51,065 nucleotides of DNA. Origin: Candidatus Electryonea clarkiae. GTDB lineage: Bacteria > Electryoneota > Electryoneia > Electryoneales > Electryoneaceae. The notes under the pieces are model-generated. The model saw nothing but the letters and a program-made list of their open reading frames with translations, did no database searches and was not told where the DNA came from. Numbering within the stretch: the first letter of the stretch is position 1; each line of letters begins with the position of its first letter. The translations under genes were made by a program, and so were the position numbers. Positions 35,546-45,069 of this stretch are shown piece after piece. The stretch spans positions 1-51,065 of the forward strand of contig JAVCCM010000077.1 in NCBI GenBank assembly GCA_030765455.1, given 5' to 3'.

Positions 35546-35750
35546 TTTTAGCGCTGCTGAACCAGAGATCGTTCAAGTATGTGTCCAATATTAATGAGTC
35601 AAAACTTTCAAGCCCGAAAAAAGAACATGTTGCCAAAGAGCACGAATAGCAGAAAGACGCAAAAGATATCTCGAAAAGGGAGCACTCACCCTTGACGGGA
35701 ATACATAGCAGAGATAGTATAAACTGTTATGGCTATCTTTTTACTACAAT

Positions 35751-35785
35751 AAAAAAGGGGCTGACTCAGATCCTGAATCAGCCCC
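35751..35785 (-). terminator. Intrinsic terminator of the secreted-protein gene
   Basis: On the minus strand: GGGGCTGATTCAGG, short loop, CTGAGTCAGCCCC, then TTTTTT (A-run at 35751-35756). It lies 31 bases after the stop codon of the 732-residue protein. Confidence 0.9.
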
Positions 35786-35815
35786 TCATGATAGAATTCG
35801 TAAAATTAAATATGT

Positions 35816-38014
35816 TTACTTGAGAAGTACCATTTTCTTCAAACTACGGAAGTCGTTTACTTCTATCGAGTAATAATAGACGCCACTTGCCATACTGGCA
35901 CCGTCAAAGGAGGCTTTATGGAAACCGGCAGTCAATGGTTGATCGACCAATGACGCAATTTCCTGTCCCATGACATTATAAACAGTCAGGCTGACATGAC
36001 CAGCATTCTTTAATCCGAAACTTATATCAGTTGTCGGGTTAAAGGGATTGGGGAAATTCTGCGACAAGAAATACTCGTTTGGAATGCTGCCGGCTTCTTC
36101 AACATATTCACCAGTGGCTGTTCCGTTAACGATAATTATTTGTTGACCATTAGTCTGGGGATCGTTGTGATATACAAACATCGCACCATTCACAAGGTGG
36201 TCGTCGCCATCCGCAGGCACCCATTCCAAAGTGACGGTTCCTTCTCCGCCGCCTTCAATTTCCACGGGCAGTTCATCTACGACTGCTACTACATCACTGA
36301 TGAGTGGTGAAATGAATATTGAATCAATAACAGCGATACCAAGCCCATTGTTGACAATACTTATATCAACAAAACCGGATTCTCCAGCCAGGACCTCACC
36401 AAAATCAAGCGTGTCTTCAGTAAAGAAAATTTCCGGTGGTACAATAGTAGAGATATCGGCTCTAGTTGCCCAGTTTCCGGTTTCAGAATACCATATTGAT
36501 ACTTGTTCACCGTCAACCTGCAAATCAAATGCGACACGATGCATATCCGGGTTCGCAGCGGCTGAAGGGGGATTATTGTCACGAAGGTAAGAATCTCCTT
36601 CACCGATGAATGCAAGCACGAATAGACCTTCGTCTATCTCAAGTGGGTCTCCGTTGTCATCTTCTAAAGCAAAACTGTTCCATTCAAATACAGTGTTTTC
36701 ACGTCCTGTCCACAAAAGATTAAAAGTCGTGAAGGAAGTATCAGTATCCATAATCACGTGTGCAACAATAAACAACACATCGTCAAGACCATCCTCATAA
36801 CCGATATAGAATTTTGCAGAATCAAGTTGAGCGGGATAACTAAGAGGCTTAAATCCAACGCCGGGACCACGATTTACGTAATTAATAGCAGATTCAAATT
36901 CGCCGTCATCATATTTATACTCATCCGAAGTGGCTACTATGCCTTGAATGAGTGATTCCTCATCATTATCAGCGTTTGGATCTTCTTCCATGTTGTCGCC
37001 TGCCAGGGTAGCAGTGATAACGAAGTATCCAGCTTCGTCAGGCGTCCATGTATCCGGTGCATCAACTTCCGTTGAATCGCCACCATCAATGGCATCAAGG
37101 TCTGCGCTCTCGCTGTAAATTTCGTTGCCGTCCGCGTCAATAATTATGAATTCAACCTCAACGGCGGGTGACTCTGTATTACCATAGTTTTTTACACTGG
37201 CTGTCAGTTGGACTTCTGTATTTGGTGCGAAGAAGAACTTGTCTATATCGTTATATACCGAACGTACGCCGAGATCGATAAAAGTGGCTAATTGACCTTC
37301 AGCAGTTATTAAAAGATCGCCACCGCAATCAGTCCAATCCGCATTATTACCAAGATCTACTGACCAGATGCTTCTGTCGCCGTTTGCCAGAGTCGCATCC
37401 ATTAAATTCCACCAGCCGTTAGGGTCAGCATAAGCTCCACCAGGCGCCGGACCGTAAAGAATCCAGAAGTCTTCACCCTCCAAAAACTCTATTTCTGCAA
37501 CTTCCTGATCTTCAAAATCAATTTCATTCCAATTGTTAGCCGCATTTTCAAAATCATACTGTGGAATCAATTCGTCGTAAACCGGATCACCGTCATTAAG
37601 AGCTTCACCAGGTTCACCGTCATCATCAGTATAGACATAGACCTCAACGTTATCAGCATCGTTACCATACTGATTCAAGGCACAGAAACGAATTCCCTGT
37701 AGCGTAAAATCAGCAGTTGGAGTAAACCTTGCAGCAGACCAATAGTCACTGCCAGGCCATAGCAAACTGTATTGATTTGGCACGTAATAGTAAATTGAGT
37801 CGTCCCAGGTGTTGTCAAGTTCACCATTAGTTATGTTTCTCCCATCAGGCAGCAACATTACCCCACCCTCTTTAGCCAGTGGCAAAGTAATATCCTGTAA
37901 AATAAACTGATTAAATGCTGCTGAGGGAGCAGTCAATTGATCGGCAAAGACTGCTGAACACATTGCGATCAACAGAAGTGTTGTAAACAGTGCGAGTAAT
38001 CCTTTCTTCATCAT
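35816..38014 (-). CDS. Secreted protein with CARDB-like and ASH-like domains and type IX-like sorting domain
   Basis: 732 residues; signal peptide to about residue 24 (CSAVFAD). Start ATG with AAGGAG five bases upstream. Residues about 85-230 carry SAARFTPTADFTLQGIRF and YVYTDDDGEPGEAL, the same domain as in the three lipoproteins at 13752-17018. A CARDB-like domain follows (about 240-350, LGVRSVYNDIDKFFFAPN...ADNDEESLI), then a second beta domain (about 365-530), an ASH-like repeat (about 540-640, DFGEVLAGESGFVDISIVN) and a sorting domain with SQNFPNPFNPTTDISFGL and SGVYYYSIEVN. Terminator seen downstream. Probably a surface protein. Confidence 0.85.
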   Translation of the reverse strand: MMKKGLLALFTTLLLIAMCSAVFADQLTAPSAAFNQFILQDITLPLAKEGGVMLLPDGRNITNGELDNTWDDSIYYYVPNQYSLLWPGSDYWSAARFTPTADFTLQGIRFCALNQYGNDADNVEVYVYTDDDGEPGEALNDGDPVYDELIPQYDFENAANNWNEIDFEDQEVAEIEFLEGEDFWILYGPAPGGAYADPNGWWNLMDATLANGDRSIWSVDLGNNADWTDCGGDLLITAEGQLATFIDLGVRSVYNDIDKFFFAPNTEVQLTASVKNYGNTESPAVEVEFIIIDADGNEIYSESADLDAIDGGDSTEVDAPDTWTPDEAGYFVITATLAGDNMEEDPNADNDEESLIQGIVATSDEYKYDDGEFESAINYVNRGPGVGFKPLSYPAQLDSAKFYIGYEDGLDDVLFIVAHVIMDTDTSFTTFNLLWTGRENTVFEWNSFALEDDNGDPLEIDEGLFVLAFIGEGDSYLRDNNPPSAAANPDMHRVAFDLQVDGEQVSIWYSETGNWATRADISTIVPPEIFFTEDTLDFGEVLAGESGFVDISIVNNGLGIAVIDSIFISPLISDVVAVVDELPVEIEGGGEGTVTLEWVPADGDDHLVNGAMFVYHNDPQTNGQQIIIVNGTATGEYVEEAGSIPNEYFLSQNFPNPFNPTTDISFGLKNAGHVSLTVYNVMGQEIASLVDQPLTAGFHKASFDGASMASGVYYYSIEVNDFRSLKKMVLLK

Positions 38015-38342
38015 CTTTTCTCCTTAAATCATTACCAGCCAGGCTCCGGCCGGAGAGGTTATCTTTTGTTCTTTCTGTTTTATAAAAAAATCCAATAGCA
38101 AACCAATCAGTATAGAGCTGAAATCGATTATGACTTAGCTGTTTACCGAGGACATAAGTATCCCAACCATTTACATGCTGCTTAAACTCAAGCAATTTTT
38201 CCTGAATTCAACTGGCATATAAATCTGTTGATGCAAAAGTTAACTACTGATATCTGTCTTCAATTCCGTCGATTTGCAGGAATTAGATTTTAAAGCGCTA
38301 ATATTACAATTTATGGCTTCATATAATCTGAGTCAAGAAAAT
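38015..38342. other. Intergenic region without a recognised feature
   Basis: About 330 A/T-rich bases between hemL and the secreted-protein gene. Only the AAGGAG ribosome-binding site of the latter (about 38020-38026) is recognised. Confidence 0.5.
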
Positions 38343-39629
38343 TCAAAAATGATCTCGCTCGATGAAAGAAAAGGCGTTTGCGGCACATTTTACTGTTTTA
38401 TCAATAATATCATCATTGTGGGCAGCCGAAAGAAACCAGGCTTCATACCCGCTTGGTGGTAAATGAATGCCGTTTTCCAGCATAGAATGGAAGAATCCGG
38501 CAAACGCTTTATGGTTGGTTTTTGAGGCATCATCTATATTATTTATTTCATGATCGGTGAAAAATATTGTGAGCATGGAACCCACGCGTTGTATCTCTAT
38601 GGAAACATTTGACTTCATAGCTGTATTTTCGAGCTTCTCCTGCAAATTTGCAGATTGTTTTTCGAGAAAAGCATAGGTTTCCCGGCTCAGTTGCTGCAAT
38701 GTTACCAGGCCCGCCGTCATAGCAAGGGGATTACCCGATAACGTTCCAGCCTGATAAACTTTCCCCGCAGGGGCGATTAAAGACATCAATTCAGATGAAC
38801 CGCCATAAGCGCCCACAGGCAGACCGCCTCCGATAATTTTACCAAAAGTTGTGAGGTCAGGATTTATGCTATACAATTCCTGTGCTCCACCCCTGGCAAC
38901 ACGGAAACCGGTCATCACTTCATCAAAGATCAAAAGTGCGCCATATTGGTCGCAGAGATTTCTTAATCCCATGAGGAAACCCGGTTTTGGAGGAACTACA
39001 CCCATATTGCCTGCTATCGGCTCAACTATCACTCCAGCAATATTTCCATCTTGTTCTTTGAAAACCAGCTCTACTTTTTCGAGATCGTTGTAAGGAACTA
39101 TCCTTGTATCTTTCACCGCACCTGTGGGCACTCCGGGACTGTCGGGAATTCCCAGCGATGCAGCTCCGGATCCGGCGCTGATTAAAAAGCTGTCAGCGTG
39201 ACCGTGATATCCCCCGGCGAATTTAATAATGAGATCACGTTTTGTTGCAGCACGAGCGAGACGTACAGCGCTCATTGTCGCCTCAGTGCCGGAATTGACA
39301 AAACGTACCATTTCGACCGAATCGACTCGTTGTACAATTTCCTCTGCCAGCAACACTTCATTTTCAGAGGGAGTGCCGAAGCTTGTACCTTTCCTGACTG
39401 CATTTTGAAGCGCTTCCACTACTTTGGGATGACAATGACCTAAAATCATTGGTCCCCACGATCCGATATAGTCAATATATTCATTGCCTTCTGAATCGGT
39501 CAGGATACATCCATCTGCCTTTTCAATAAATACGGGAACGCCCCCGACACTCTTAAAAGCTCGGACGGGCGAATTCACACCACCCGGTAAAACAGAAGAT
39601 GCTCGTTCAAAAAGTTTTGCGTTCTTCAA
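38343..39629 (-). CDS. hemL: Glutamate-1-semialdehyde 2,1-aminomutase HemL
   Basis: A PLP enzyme that makes 5-aminolevulinate in the C5 route to haem and other tetrapyrroles. 428 residues, full length. Motifs: LPGGVNSPVRAF at the N-terminus, VNSGTEATMSAVRLAR (111-126), FDEVMTGFRVA (235-245), PLP lysine at 264 in TFGKIIGGGLPVGAYGG, and AGTLSGNPLAM. The start is TTG at 39629 with AAGGGA nine bases upstream. Implies the glutamyl-tRNA route in this organism; hemA is not in the window. Confidence 0.96.
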   Translation of the reverse strand: MKNAKLFERASSVLPGGVNSPVRAFKSVGGVPVFIEKADGCILTDSEGNEYIDYIGSWGPMILGHCHPKVVEALQNAVRKGTSFGTPSENEVLLAEEIVQRVDSVEMVRFVNSGTEATMSAVRLARAATKRDLIIKFAGGYHGHADSFLISAGSGAASLGIPDSPGVPTGAVKDTRIVPYNDLEKVELVFKEQDGNIAGVIVEPIAGNMGVVPPKPGFLMGLRNLCDQYGALLIFDEVMTGFRVARGGAQELYSINPDLTTFGKIIGGGLPVGAYGGSSELMSLIAPAGKVYQAGTLSGNPLAMTAGLVTLQQLSRETYAFLEKQSANLQEKLENTAMKSNVSIEIQRVGSMLTIFFTDHEINNIDDASKTNHKAFAGFFHSMLENGIHLPPSGYEAWFLSAAHNDDIIDKTVKCAANAFSFIERDHF

Positions 39630-39750
39630 TATCTTTATTCCCTTACATTTATAATCATATTTACTTATTATGTAACCTCATTCGGTATTTGTATAGTATA
39701 ATCTCGTCTGGATCAAATTCCTCATAGCTTGTCACGAGATCGTTCATTCT

Positions 39751-39860
39751 AATTCCCTGAAAGGGAAAAATATGAATAGCCACAGGTGTTAACCTGTGGG
39801 ACAGAGATTAAAAAAAGCCAACCCTGACGGGGTTGAACAATAACTTATGCTATTATTCTG
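39751..39860. repeat. Dispersed palindromic repeat, copy 2
   Basis: Same element as 22814-22917: TTCCCTGAAAGGGAA, CCACAGGTGTTAACCTGTGG (39780-39799) and AACCCTGACGGGGTT (39820-39834). A further related half, ACCCCTTCAGGGATGG, lies near 39918. Fills the 346-base gap between hemL and the TRAP operon. Confidence 0.8.
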
Positions 39861-39975
39861 AAAATCTTCTGTGATAGTTACTAACATTATTTTCCAATTT
39901 CTTACGTTTGTATGGTATGACCCCTTCAGGGATGGCAGAAATTATTATTACTATACACTTTCAATCTTGAAATAA

Positions 39976-41517
39976 TTACCACTTCAACTTTTCTGATTCG
40001 GATAGATTGCGAATTGAAACAAGTTTCAAAGTGACATGACCGATAAATATCTTAAACTTTGCCATCAATGGTAATCCTTTGCCGTCATCTGAAAACCATG
40101 CAACATATTCTCCTGTCAATCCGACAATTCCGGCGTAATTCATTTTTCCGTCTGCCTTGATAGTAGTCCATGTTTTACCTGCTAACTTGAGATTCTTGTC
40201 TTTGTCCAGAACATCGAAACGAGTCAATTCATATCCAGCACTGATTCCAGTATGAAATACAGCACTTTTTCCTGCGATAATACACTGTTGAGCTATCCAC
40301 GTCATAGACAATGCATCAAATACGTTTGGCGGCAGAGGATGCTTCTCATAAAGCCAGTGACCATCTCCCTGAACTTCTTTTACTACCATGTATCCGGAAT
40401 CATAGTCAAATTCAAATCTTTCACAGGCGACATAATTCTTCTCAAAATAACGCAATTCAAGACAATAACTGTTTCTGATATCCCGTGAGATATGCGCGCG
40501 AAGAGTATCTACTACTGAAATGAACGGCAGCGCTGGATTAGTGCGAACGATATATTGAATTCGCCAGGATGGTTTTCCATGCCATTCACCCTCCATAACA
40601 TCGATCTCAAAATTACCCAGGTTGAGAAAGCCCCATTTCGCCTGGTAAGTGGTGCGCTGCCCAATCGGCAACACTCTAACGGGAGAGAAAGTTTTTCCAA
40701 CTTGAGGAGAGAGCAAATCAGGGTATTCCTGGTTATTATTTGTCATTATGGTTGGATTGGAATCCTGAAGTAGTTTAGTAATCCTTCCCAGGCGTGGCCC
40801 CTTTGGATAGAATTCCAAATATTTTTCTGCATAGACAATGGCTGAATCGGGTGTTGCTGAATGTAAGAAGAATTGAATTATCTCATACAACAACTGCTCG
40901 AAAGGGAATCGCTCGCAGCCTTCCTGGAGAATTGATAATGCTTGTTCTTGGTCGCCTGCTGTTCTCAGGGCATTTGCCAATTCAATATAGGCATAAGGAT
41001 AATTTCGTCCTTGTTCTATTGAGTGTTCCAAATGTGGTATCGCTTTATCAATCTGCCCGAGAAGCCTTAATGTCCGTCCGAGTTCAACCTCAGCCTGGTA
41101 GTAGTCCTTTTCTTTTGCAACCGCTTTTTCAAGATGAATTATTGCCTGGTTCAAATTATTCTGCGTAGCATATGCTCTCCCCAGGTAATAGTTTATATAA
41201 GGAGAATCAGGCGCATATTTGTAAGCTTTAACCAGCCATTCAAGTTCATCACCTCTTCTGAAAATATCAGAGAAAAGCCCTTTGTTGAAAAGAAGCACAG
41301 GATTCTCAGGATCATTATTTATCTGCCAGTCGAGATATTTTTCAACTTCTTGATATTTACCCCTCATGAAAAGTGAATCGGCAGCGCTAAGGTTTAAGGT
41401 TCCACCGGACCCGATGATGTGTCTCTTGAGAGTCTGGGCATGGAGTATTGTAAAGATAAAGACGACTGAGAAGATGCAAATAAAAAAGAAGCCTAATTTG
41501 GAATGAAGATATTTCAC
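39976..41517 (-). CDS. TPR protein with C-terminal DUF3108 domain, exported
   Basis: 513 residues. Signal peptide to about residue 27 (TILHAQ). Residues 42-270 are TPR-like (for example YYLGRAYATQNNLNQAIIHLEKAV). The last 240 residues match DUF3108: GQRTTYQAKWGFLNLGNFEI at the start and TGEYVAWFSDDGKGLPLMAKFKI with GHVTLKLVSI at the end. Start is GTG at 41517 with GGAGG six bases upstream, overlapping the dctM stop (GTGA), so it is translationally coupled to the transporter. A periplasmic partner of the TRAP system, similar in idea to the TPR-associated TRAP transporters, is a possible role. Confidence 0.8.
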   Translation of the reverse strand: MKYLHSKLGFFFICIFSVVFIFTILHAQTLKRHIIGSGGTLNLSAADSLFMRGKYQEVEKYLDWQINNDPENPVLLFNKGLFSDIFRRGDELEWLVKAYKYAPDSPYINYYLGRAYATQNNLNQAIIHLEKAVAKEKDYYQAEVELGRTLRLLGQIDKAIPHLEHSIEQGRNYPYAYIELANALRTAGDQEQALSILQEGCERFPFEQLLYEIIQFFLHSATPDSAIVYAEKYLEFYPKGPRLGRITKLLQDSNPTIMTNNNQEYPDLLSPQVGKTFSPVRVLPIGQRTTYQAKWGFLNLGNFEIDVMEGEWHGKPSWRIQYIVRTNPALPFISVVDTLRAHISRDIRNSYCLELRYFEKNYVACERFEFDYDSGYMVVKEVQGDGHWLYEKHPLPPNVFDALSMTWIAQQCIIAGKSAVFHTGISAGYELTRFDVLDKDKNLKLAGKTWTTIKADGKMNYAGIVGLTGEYVAWFSDDGKGLPLMAKFKIFIGHVTLKLVSIRNLSESEKLKW

Positions 41518-42797
41518 TCACCGCCTCCAAAGATCAAGCGCACTAAAAACATAGATAAATCTTCCCAATAAGTGATAATCATTAAAGCGATAAGCATCAT
41601 TCCAATAAATGGCAAAGCTGCTTTGTAGAGCATGACAATCGGTTTCTTAAAACGAAAGCTGGAAATAAACAGGTTTAAACCGACCGGTGGAGTGGAATAG
41701 CCAATCTCGAGGTTTGTCAGGAAAATAATTCCCAGGTGGATAGGATTAACTCCAAATTCCTGTGCAATCGGCAGAATCAGCGGCACTACGACAATAATAG
41801 CGCTGAAAATATCCATCAGCGATCCAACGATCAAAAGAAATATGTTCAGGGCAATCAAGAATGTCCATTTAGAACTGATAGCGCCACGCATAAATTCAAA
41901 AATTGCCTCTGGAGCCTGTGCATCAATCAAATAATTAGTTAATCCCAGCGCAGAGCCGAGAATCAGCAGAATTCCGCCTACCAGGATTGTAGAATCACGT
42001 GTTATTCGCGGTAGATCACGTATCGGATGGATATCCCGGCGGATTACAACTTCAACAAAGATTAAATATGCAGCGGTGATAGCTGCCGCTTCTACAGCGG
42101 TAAAAAACCCGCCGTATATTCCAACAAGAATTATCAATGGCAGGGGCAATTCCCACCCCGCCTCTTTCAGTGCTGCAAGCGCCTCTTTCCAGCTAAACTT
42201 CTGGGTTGGAAGTGATTCTTTTTTTGCGATTCGAATGCTGTACAGGGATAGGATAATCACCAATAATAATCCCGGCAGGACGCCTGCTGCGAAAAGCTCA
42301 TCAACTGATATGGATGCGATTAGGGCATATAAAATTATGGGCAAACTGGGTGGAAAAAGCAGACCTAGGCTGCCGGACGAAGTCAAAAGTCCAACGCTGA
42401 ATTTTTCCGGATATCCTTCACGCATGAGAACTGGAAAGAGCAACCCGCCAAGCGCAACAATTGTCACTCCGGAAGCGCCTGTGAATGCCGTAAAGAATGA
42501 ACAGGTCGCCAGCGCCACAATCGCCAGTCCTCCAGGCATCCAACCGAATAATGCATGACTGACTCGTACAAGACGTTTCGGCGCACCGGATTCGGCAAGC
42601 AGGTAACCTGCATAGGTAAAAAGCGGTATGGCAACAAGGGTGGGTTGTGCCGCCATCCGGTACAATTCAATAATAACTGCAACCGGTTCAATTCCCTGCG
42701 AAAGAAATGCGGCAATTGCCAGGGCTGCAAGAACAGCAAATAACGGTGCACCGGCAATGGCAAGAAGAAGGATAAAGATTATTACTACAGTAATCAT
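41514..42797 (-). CDS. dctM: TRAP transporter large permease, DctM family
   Basis: The sodium-dependent transport subunit of a tripartite ATP-independent periplasmic transporter. 427 residues, about 12 membrane segments. Features: AIPLFTYAGYLLAESGAPKRLV, FFTAFTGASGVTIVALGGLLFPVL, SGSLGLLFPPSLPIILYA and NLEIGYSTPPVGLNLFI, all typical. Starts with TAATG overlap on dctQ and ends over the start of the TPR-DUF3108 gene. Substrate depends on DctP and is not readable; usually C4-dicarboxylates or other organic acids. Confidence 0.93.
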   Translation of the reverse strand: MITVVIIFILLLAIAGAPLFAVLAALAIAAFLSQGIEPVAVIIELYRMAAQPTLVAIPLFTYAGYLLAESGAPKRLVRVSHALFGWMPGGLAIVALATCSFFTAFTGASGVTIVALGGLLFPVLMREGYPEKFSVGLLTSSGSLGLLFPPSLPIILYALIASISVDELFAAGVLPGLLLVIILSLYSIRIAKKESLPTQKFSWKEALAALKEAGWELPLPLIILVGIYGGFFTAVEAAAITAAYLIFVEVVIRRDIHPIRDLPRITRDSTILVGGILLILGSALGLTNYLIDAQAPEAIFEFMRGAISSKWTFLIALNIFLLIVGSLMDIFSAIIVVVPLILPIAQEFGVNPIHLGIIFLTNLEIGYSTPPVGLNLFISSFRFKKPIVMLYKAALPFIGMMLIALMIITYWEDLSMFLVRLIFGGGE

Positions 42798-43474
42798 TAC
42801 TCTTTATCCTCATCTGTTGGCGACGCTGAAATTGACGGTTCAGATTCTATTTCAGATTTTTTGTCTTCCTCAACATGCGACCCGGATGAATCAGCCTCCC
42901 CCGGTATGATTTCATCAATATTGTTTTCTTGATCTTCGTTTATTTCAATCTCTTCATCAGGCTGAATCGCCATTACATGCGATTCAGTACTCTTTACACG
43001 TCCCAAAATAATATTCAATAAAACTTGCAAACAGATCAATCCGAATCCGACCGGCAGGATTACCTGGGCGTACCAGGAAGGGACATCACCAAACAGGGTC
43101 GAACCGTAATCATGTTCGCCGGCTACAAAAACGTATGATGCCCTGGCAAGGATAAATGTAATTACAATCGTGAAAACACTGCCGATATACTTCAGTATAA
43201 CACGAAAACGAGGGTGGGGAATCCTTGTTAACAAGTCGATACTTATTTGACGACCCTGCCTTGTAGCAAGCAGTCCGCCAAGCATACCGATCCACAGAAC
43301 CATATGACGTAAAACCACATCCATCCATGGAATGCCGCTCTCAAAAATATTTCTAAGGATTACCTGCAGGAAGGCAAAAGAGACCATTGACAGAAGAATA
43401 ATAGTAACAAGCGCCGCCGCCGTTTTTGAAATTACCAGGTCAATTATGGATATTATTTTTATTATATATTTCAT
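42797..43474 (-). CDS. dctQ: TRAP transporter small permease, DctQ family, with long acidic C-terminal tail
   Basis: 225 residues. Four membrane segments in residues 10-160, with the FLQVILRNIFESGIPWMDVVLRHMVLWIGMLGGLLATRQGRQISID pattern of DctQ. Residues 165-225 form an acidic, presumably cytoplasmic tail (EIEINEDQENN...EEDKKSEIESE), longer than the usual 160-180-residue family members. Stop overlaps the dctM start by one base (TAATG). Third partner of DctP and DctM. Confidence 0.9.
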   Translation of the reverse strand: MKYIIKIISIIDLVISKTAAALVTIILLSMVSFAFLQVILRNIFESGIPWMDVVLRHMVLWIGMLGGLLATRQGRQISIDLLTRIPHPRFRVILKYIGSVFTIVITFILARASYVFVAGEHDYGSTLFGDVPSWYAQVILPVGFGLICLQVLLNIILGRVKSTESHVMAIQPDEEIEINEDQENNIDEIIPGEADSSGSHVEEDKKSEIESEPSISASPTDEDKE

Positions 43475-43569
43475 GCTATCAGTGTAAAAGTATATTTTAT
43501 CCCGTAAGGAACTATTGATTTCAGCCCAAACGATATTTTACATGTCATCAGTTTAAAATAATACAGTAT

Positions 43570-44583
43570 TTATTCCTCTTGAGTCCTGAAATCGTCTAAC
43601 GCTTGTTCAATTTCCAGAAGCAACGTCTCGCTGAACAACTTGCCTGTTAACTGTTTTTTTACCTGCATCCCGACTTTATGGAAAGCATCCATCTCTTCTT
43701 TGTTTGGCGGGTCGAGAATTGTTATTCCGCTTTTTTCCATCTGTTCAATAGAAAGACGGTTATCTTCCCTGGATTTCAAGGTTAATTCTCTCAGATACCT
43801 CCGGCTTATTTCCAATAAGATTTTTTGTTTGTCCGCCGGTATTTTGTCAAACTGTTTTTTTGTCATCAACACCGCTCCAGCGGCATTTGTTATGGGTTGT
43901 ATGTTCATATATTTCACACGAGTAAACCATTGCAAGCTGACAGCGCCAAGAGGAGAAATATAAACGGCGTCAAGCATTCCTGTCTGTAATCCGGTTAATA
44001 CTTCGGGAAGTGACAGGGGAAGTGGTTTTACACCCAATCCTTCGAAAAGCGCCAATGCAAGCTTGTCGCCTTCCCATGTCCACATTCTTGTGCCTTTCAG
44101 GTCATGTACGTTTTTTAGCGGTTTGTTGGCGAAAATATAAACATATCCTACTTCAGCCCAACCCAGGAGGACATATTCTTTTTCACGGAATGCAGCATCG
44201 AAAGTATCATAAAACAATTTGCAGATGTGATCGATTTCCTCTTTTGAATTAAAGAGAAAAGGTAATTCGAGTATTCTCACCTCCGGCAGGATTTCTCCCA
44301 AACCATAGCCGGTAAATCCGGCGGAATGCAATTGACCATACCGCATCTTGCGAAGTACATCGATTTCATCGCCCTGCACACCTCCCGGATATATCTTGAA
44401 TCCAACTTCCCCGCCGGTCTTTGCACGCACCTCTTCATCAAGTTCGTGCATCACATTCATCCAGGCGGAACCCTCAGGGGCAACCGTGGCAAATTTGATC
44501 TCGTACTTAGGTTTCCCAGCGTATAATGTGGGAACAAATGTCAATGATGATATAAGGATGATTAAGGTAATGATTCGTTTCAT
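43570..44583 (-). CDS. dctP: TRAP transporter periplasmic solute-binding protein, DctP family
   Basis: 337 residues; signal peptide about 1-22 (VPTLYAG). The mature start KYEIKFATVAPEGSAWMNVMHEL is typical, as is the central helix/strand GTRMWTWEGDKLALALFEGLGVKPLPLSLPEVLTGLQTGMLDAV, where the family's ligand-binding arginine is the R of GTRMW (about residue 170). First gene of the operon. The ligand carboxylate is inferred only from the family. ATG has AGGGAT six bases upstream. Confidence 0.93.
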   Translation of the reverse strand: MKRIITLIILISSLTFVPTLYAGKPKYEIKFATVAPEGSAWMNVMHELDEEVRAKTGGEVGFKIYPGGVQGDEIDVLRKMRYGQLHSAGFTGYGLGEILPEVRILELPFLFNSKEEIDHICKLFYDTFDAAFREKEYVLLGWAEVGYVYIFANKPLKNVHDLKGTRMWTWEGDKLALALFEGLGVKPLPLSLPEVLTGLQTGMLDAVYISPLGAVSLQWFTRVKYMNIQPITNAAGAVLMTKKQFDKIPADKQKILLEISRRYLRELTLKSREDNRLSIEQMEKSGITILDPPNKEEMDAFHKVGMQVKKQLTGKLFSETLLLEIEQALDDFRTQEE

Positions 44584-45069
44584 AGAAATATCCCTGTTTT
44601 GGTCTATCGCACCGTCAAATATAATTTGGCGTATGCCTCCTCACTTCATGAAATGCGCGGTGCTTCAGTAATTTCAGAATGTTCGGACATTAAAGAACTC
44701 ACTGTATAAAGTAGTATAAGCTTCAGTAGATAACAAGAAAGAGAGAACAGAAGTTTTATTTGTAATCCATCCCTGCCCAAAAGAGAAAAAATACGATTCT
44801 GGCTCATGAAATTCGTGGATGTGCTGGTATGTAAATGAACTTGAAAAAATATTTGAAACAGGAACTACCTCTTCCACAAAGCTATTTTTTTCTCTACATT
44901 TCAGTATTACATGTTGATTTTCCATCGGGTAATTATATATGCGTATATTCTATCGTTTTGCATTAATATCCATCATTAACAAATATATCCTGATCTTTGT
45001 CGGTATCTTTGATTGCGGGCTTAGTTCTAATGCTGTGTTTTGCTGTAAAACAACAGGGGATACCGTCTT
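44584..45069. other. Divergent intergenic region without a clear gene
   Basis: Lies between the leftward dctP and the rightward SCO gene, so it must hold promoters for both. I see no convincing -35/-10 pair. An 83-codon minus-strand ORF (44674-44925) has no ribosome-binding site and no recognised features. An imperfect inverted pair CGGTATC (45001) and GATACCG (45059) surrounds the SCO ribosome-binding site. Confidence 0.4.

Noticed and set aside
44674..44925. 83-codon minus-strand ORF between dctP and the SCO gene
   Set aside because: No ribosome-binding site and no recognised features; kept only as part of the intergenic description.
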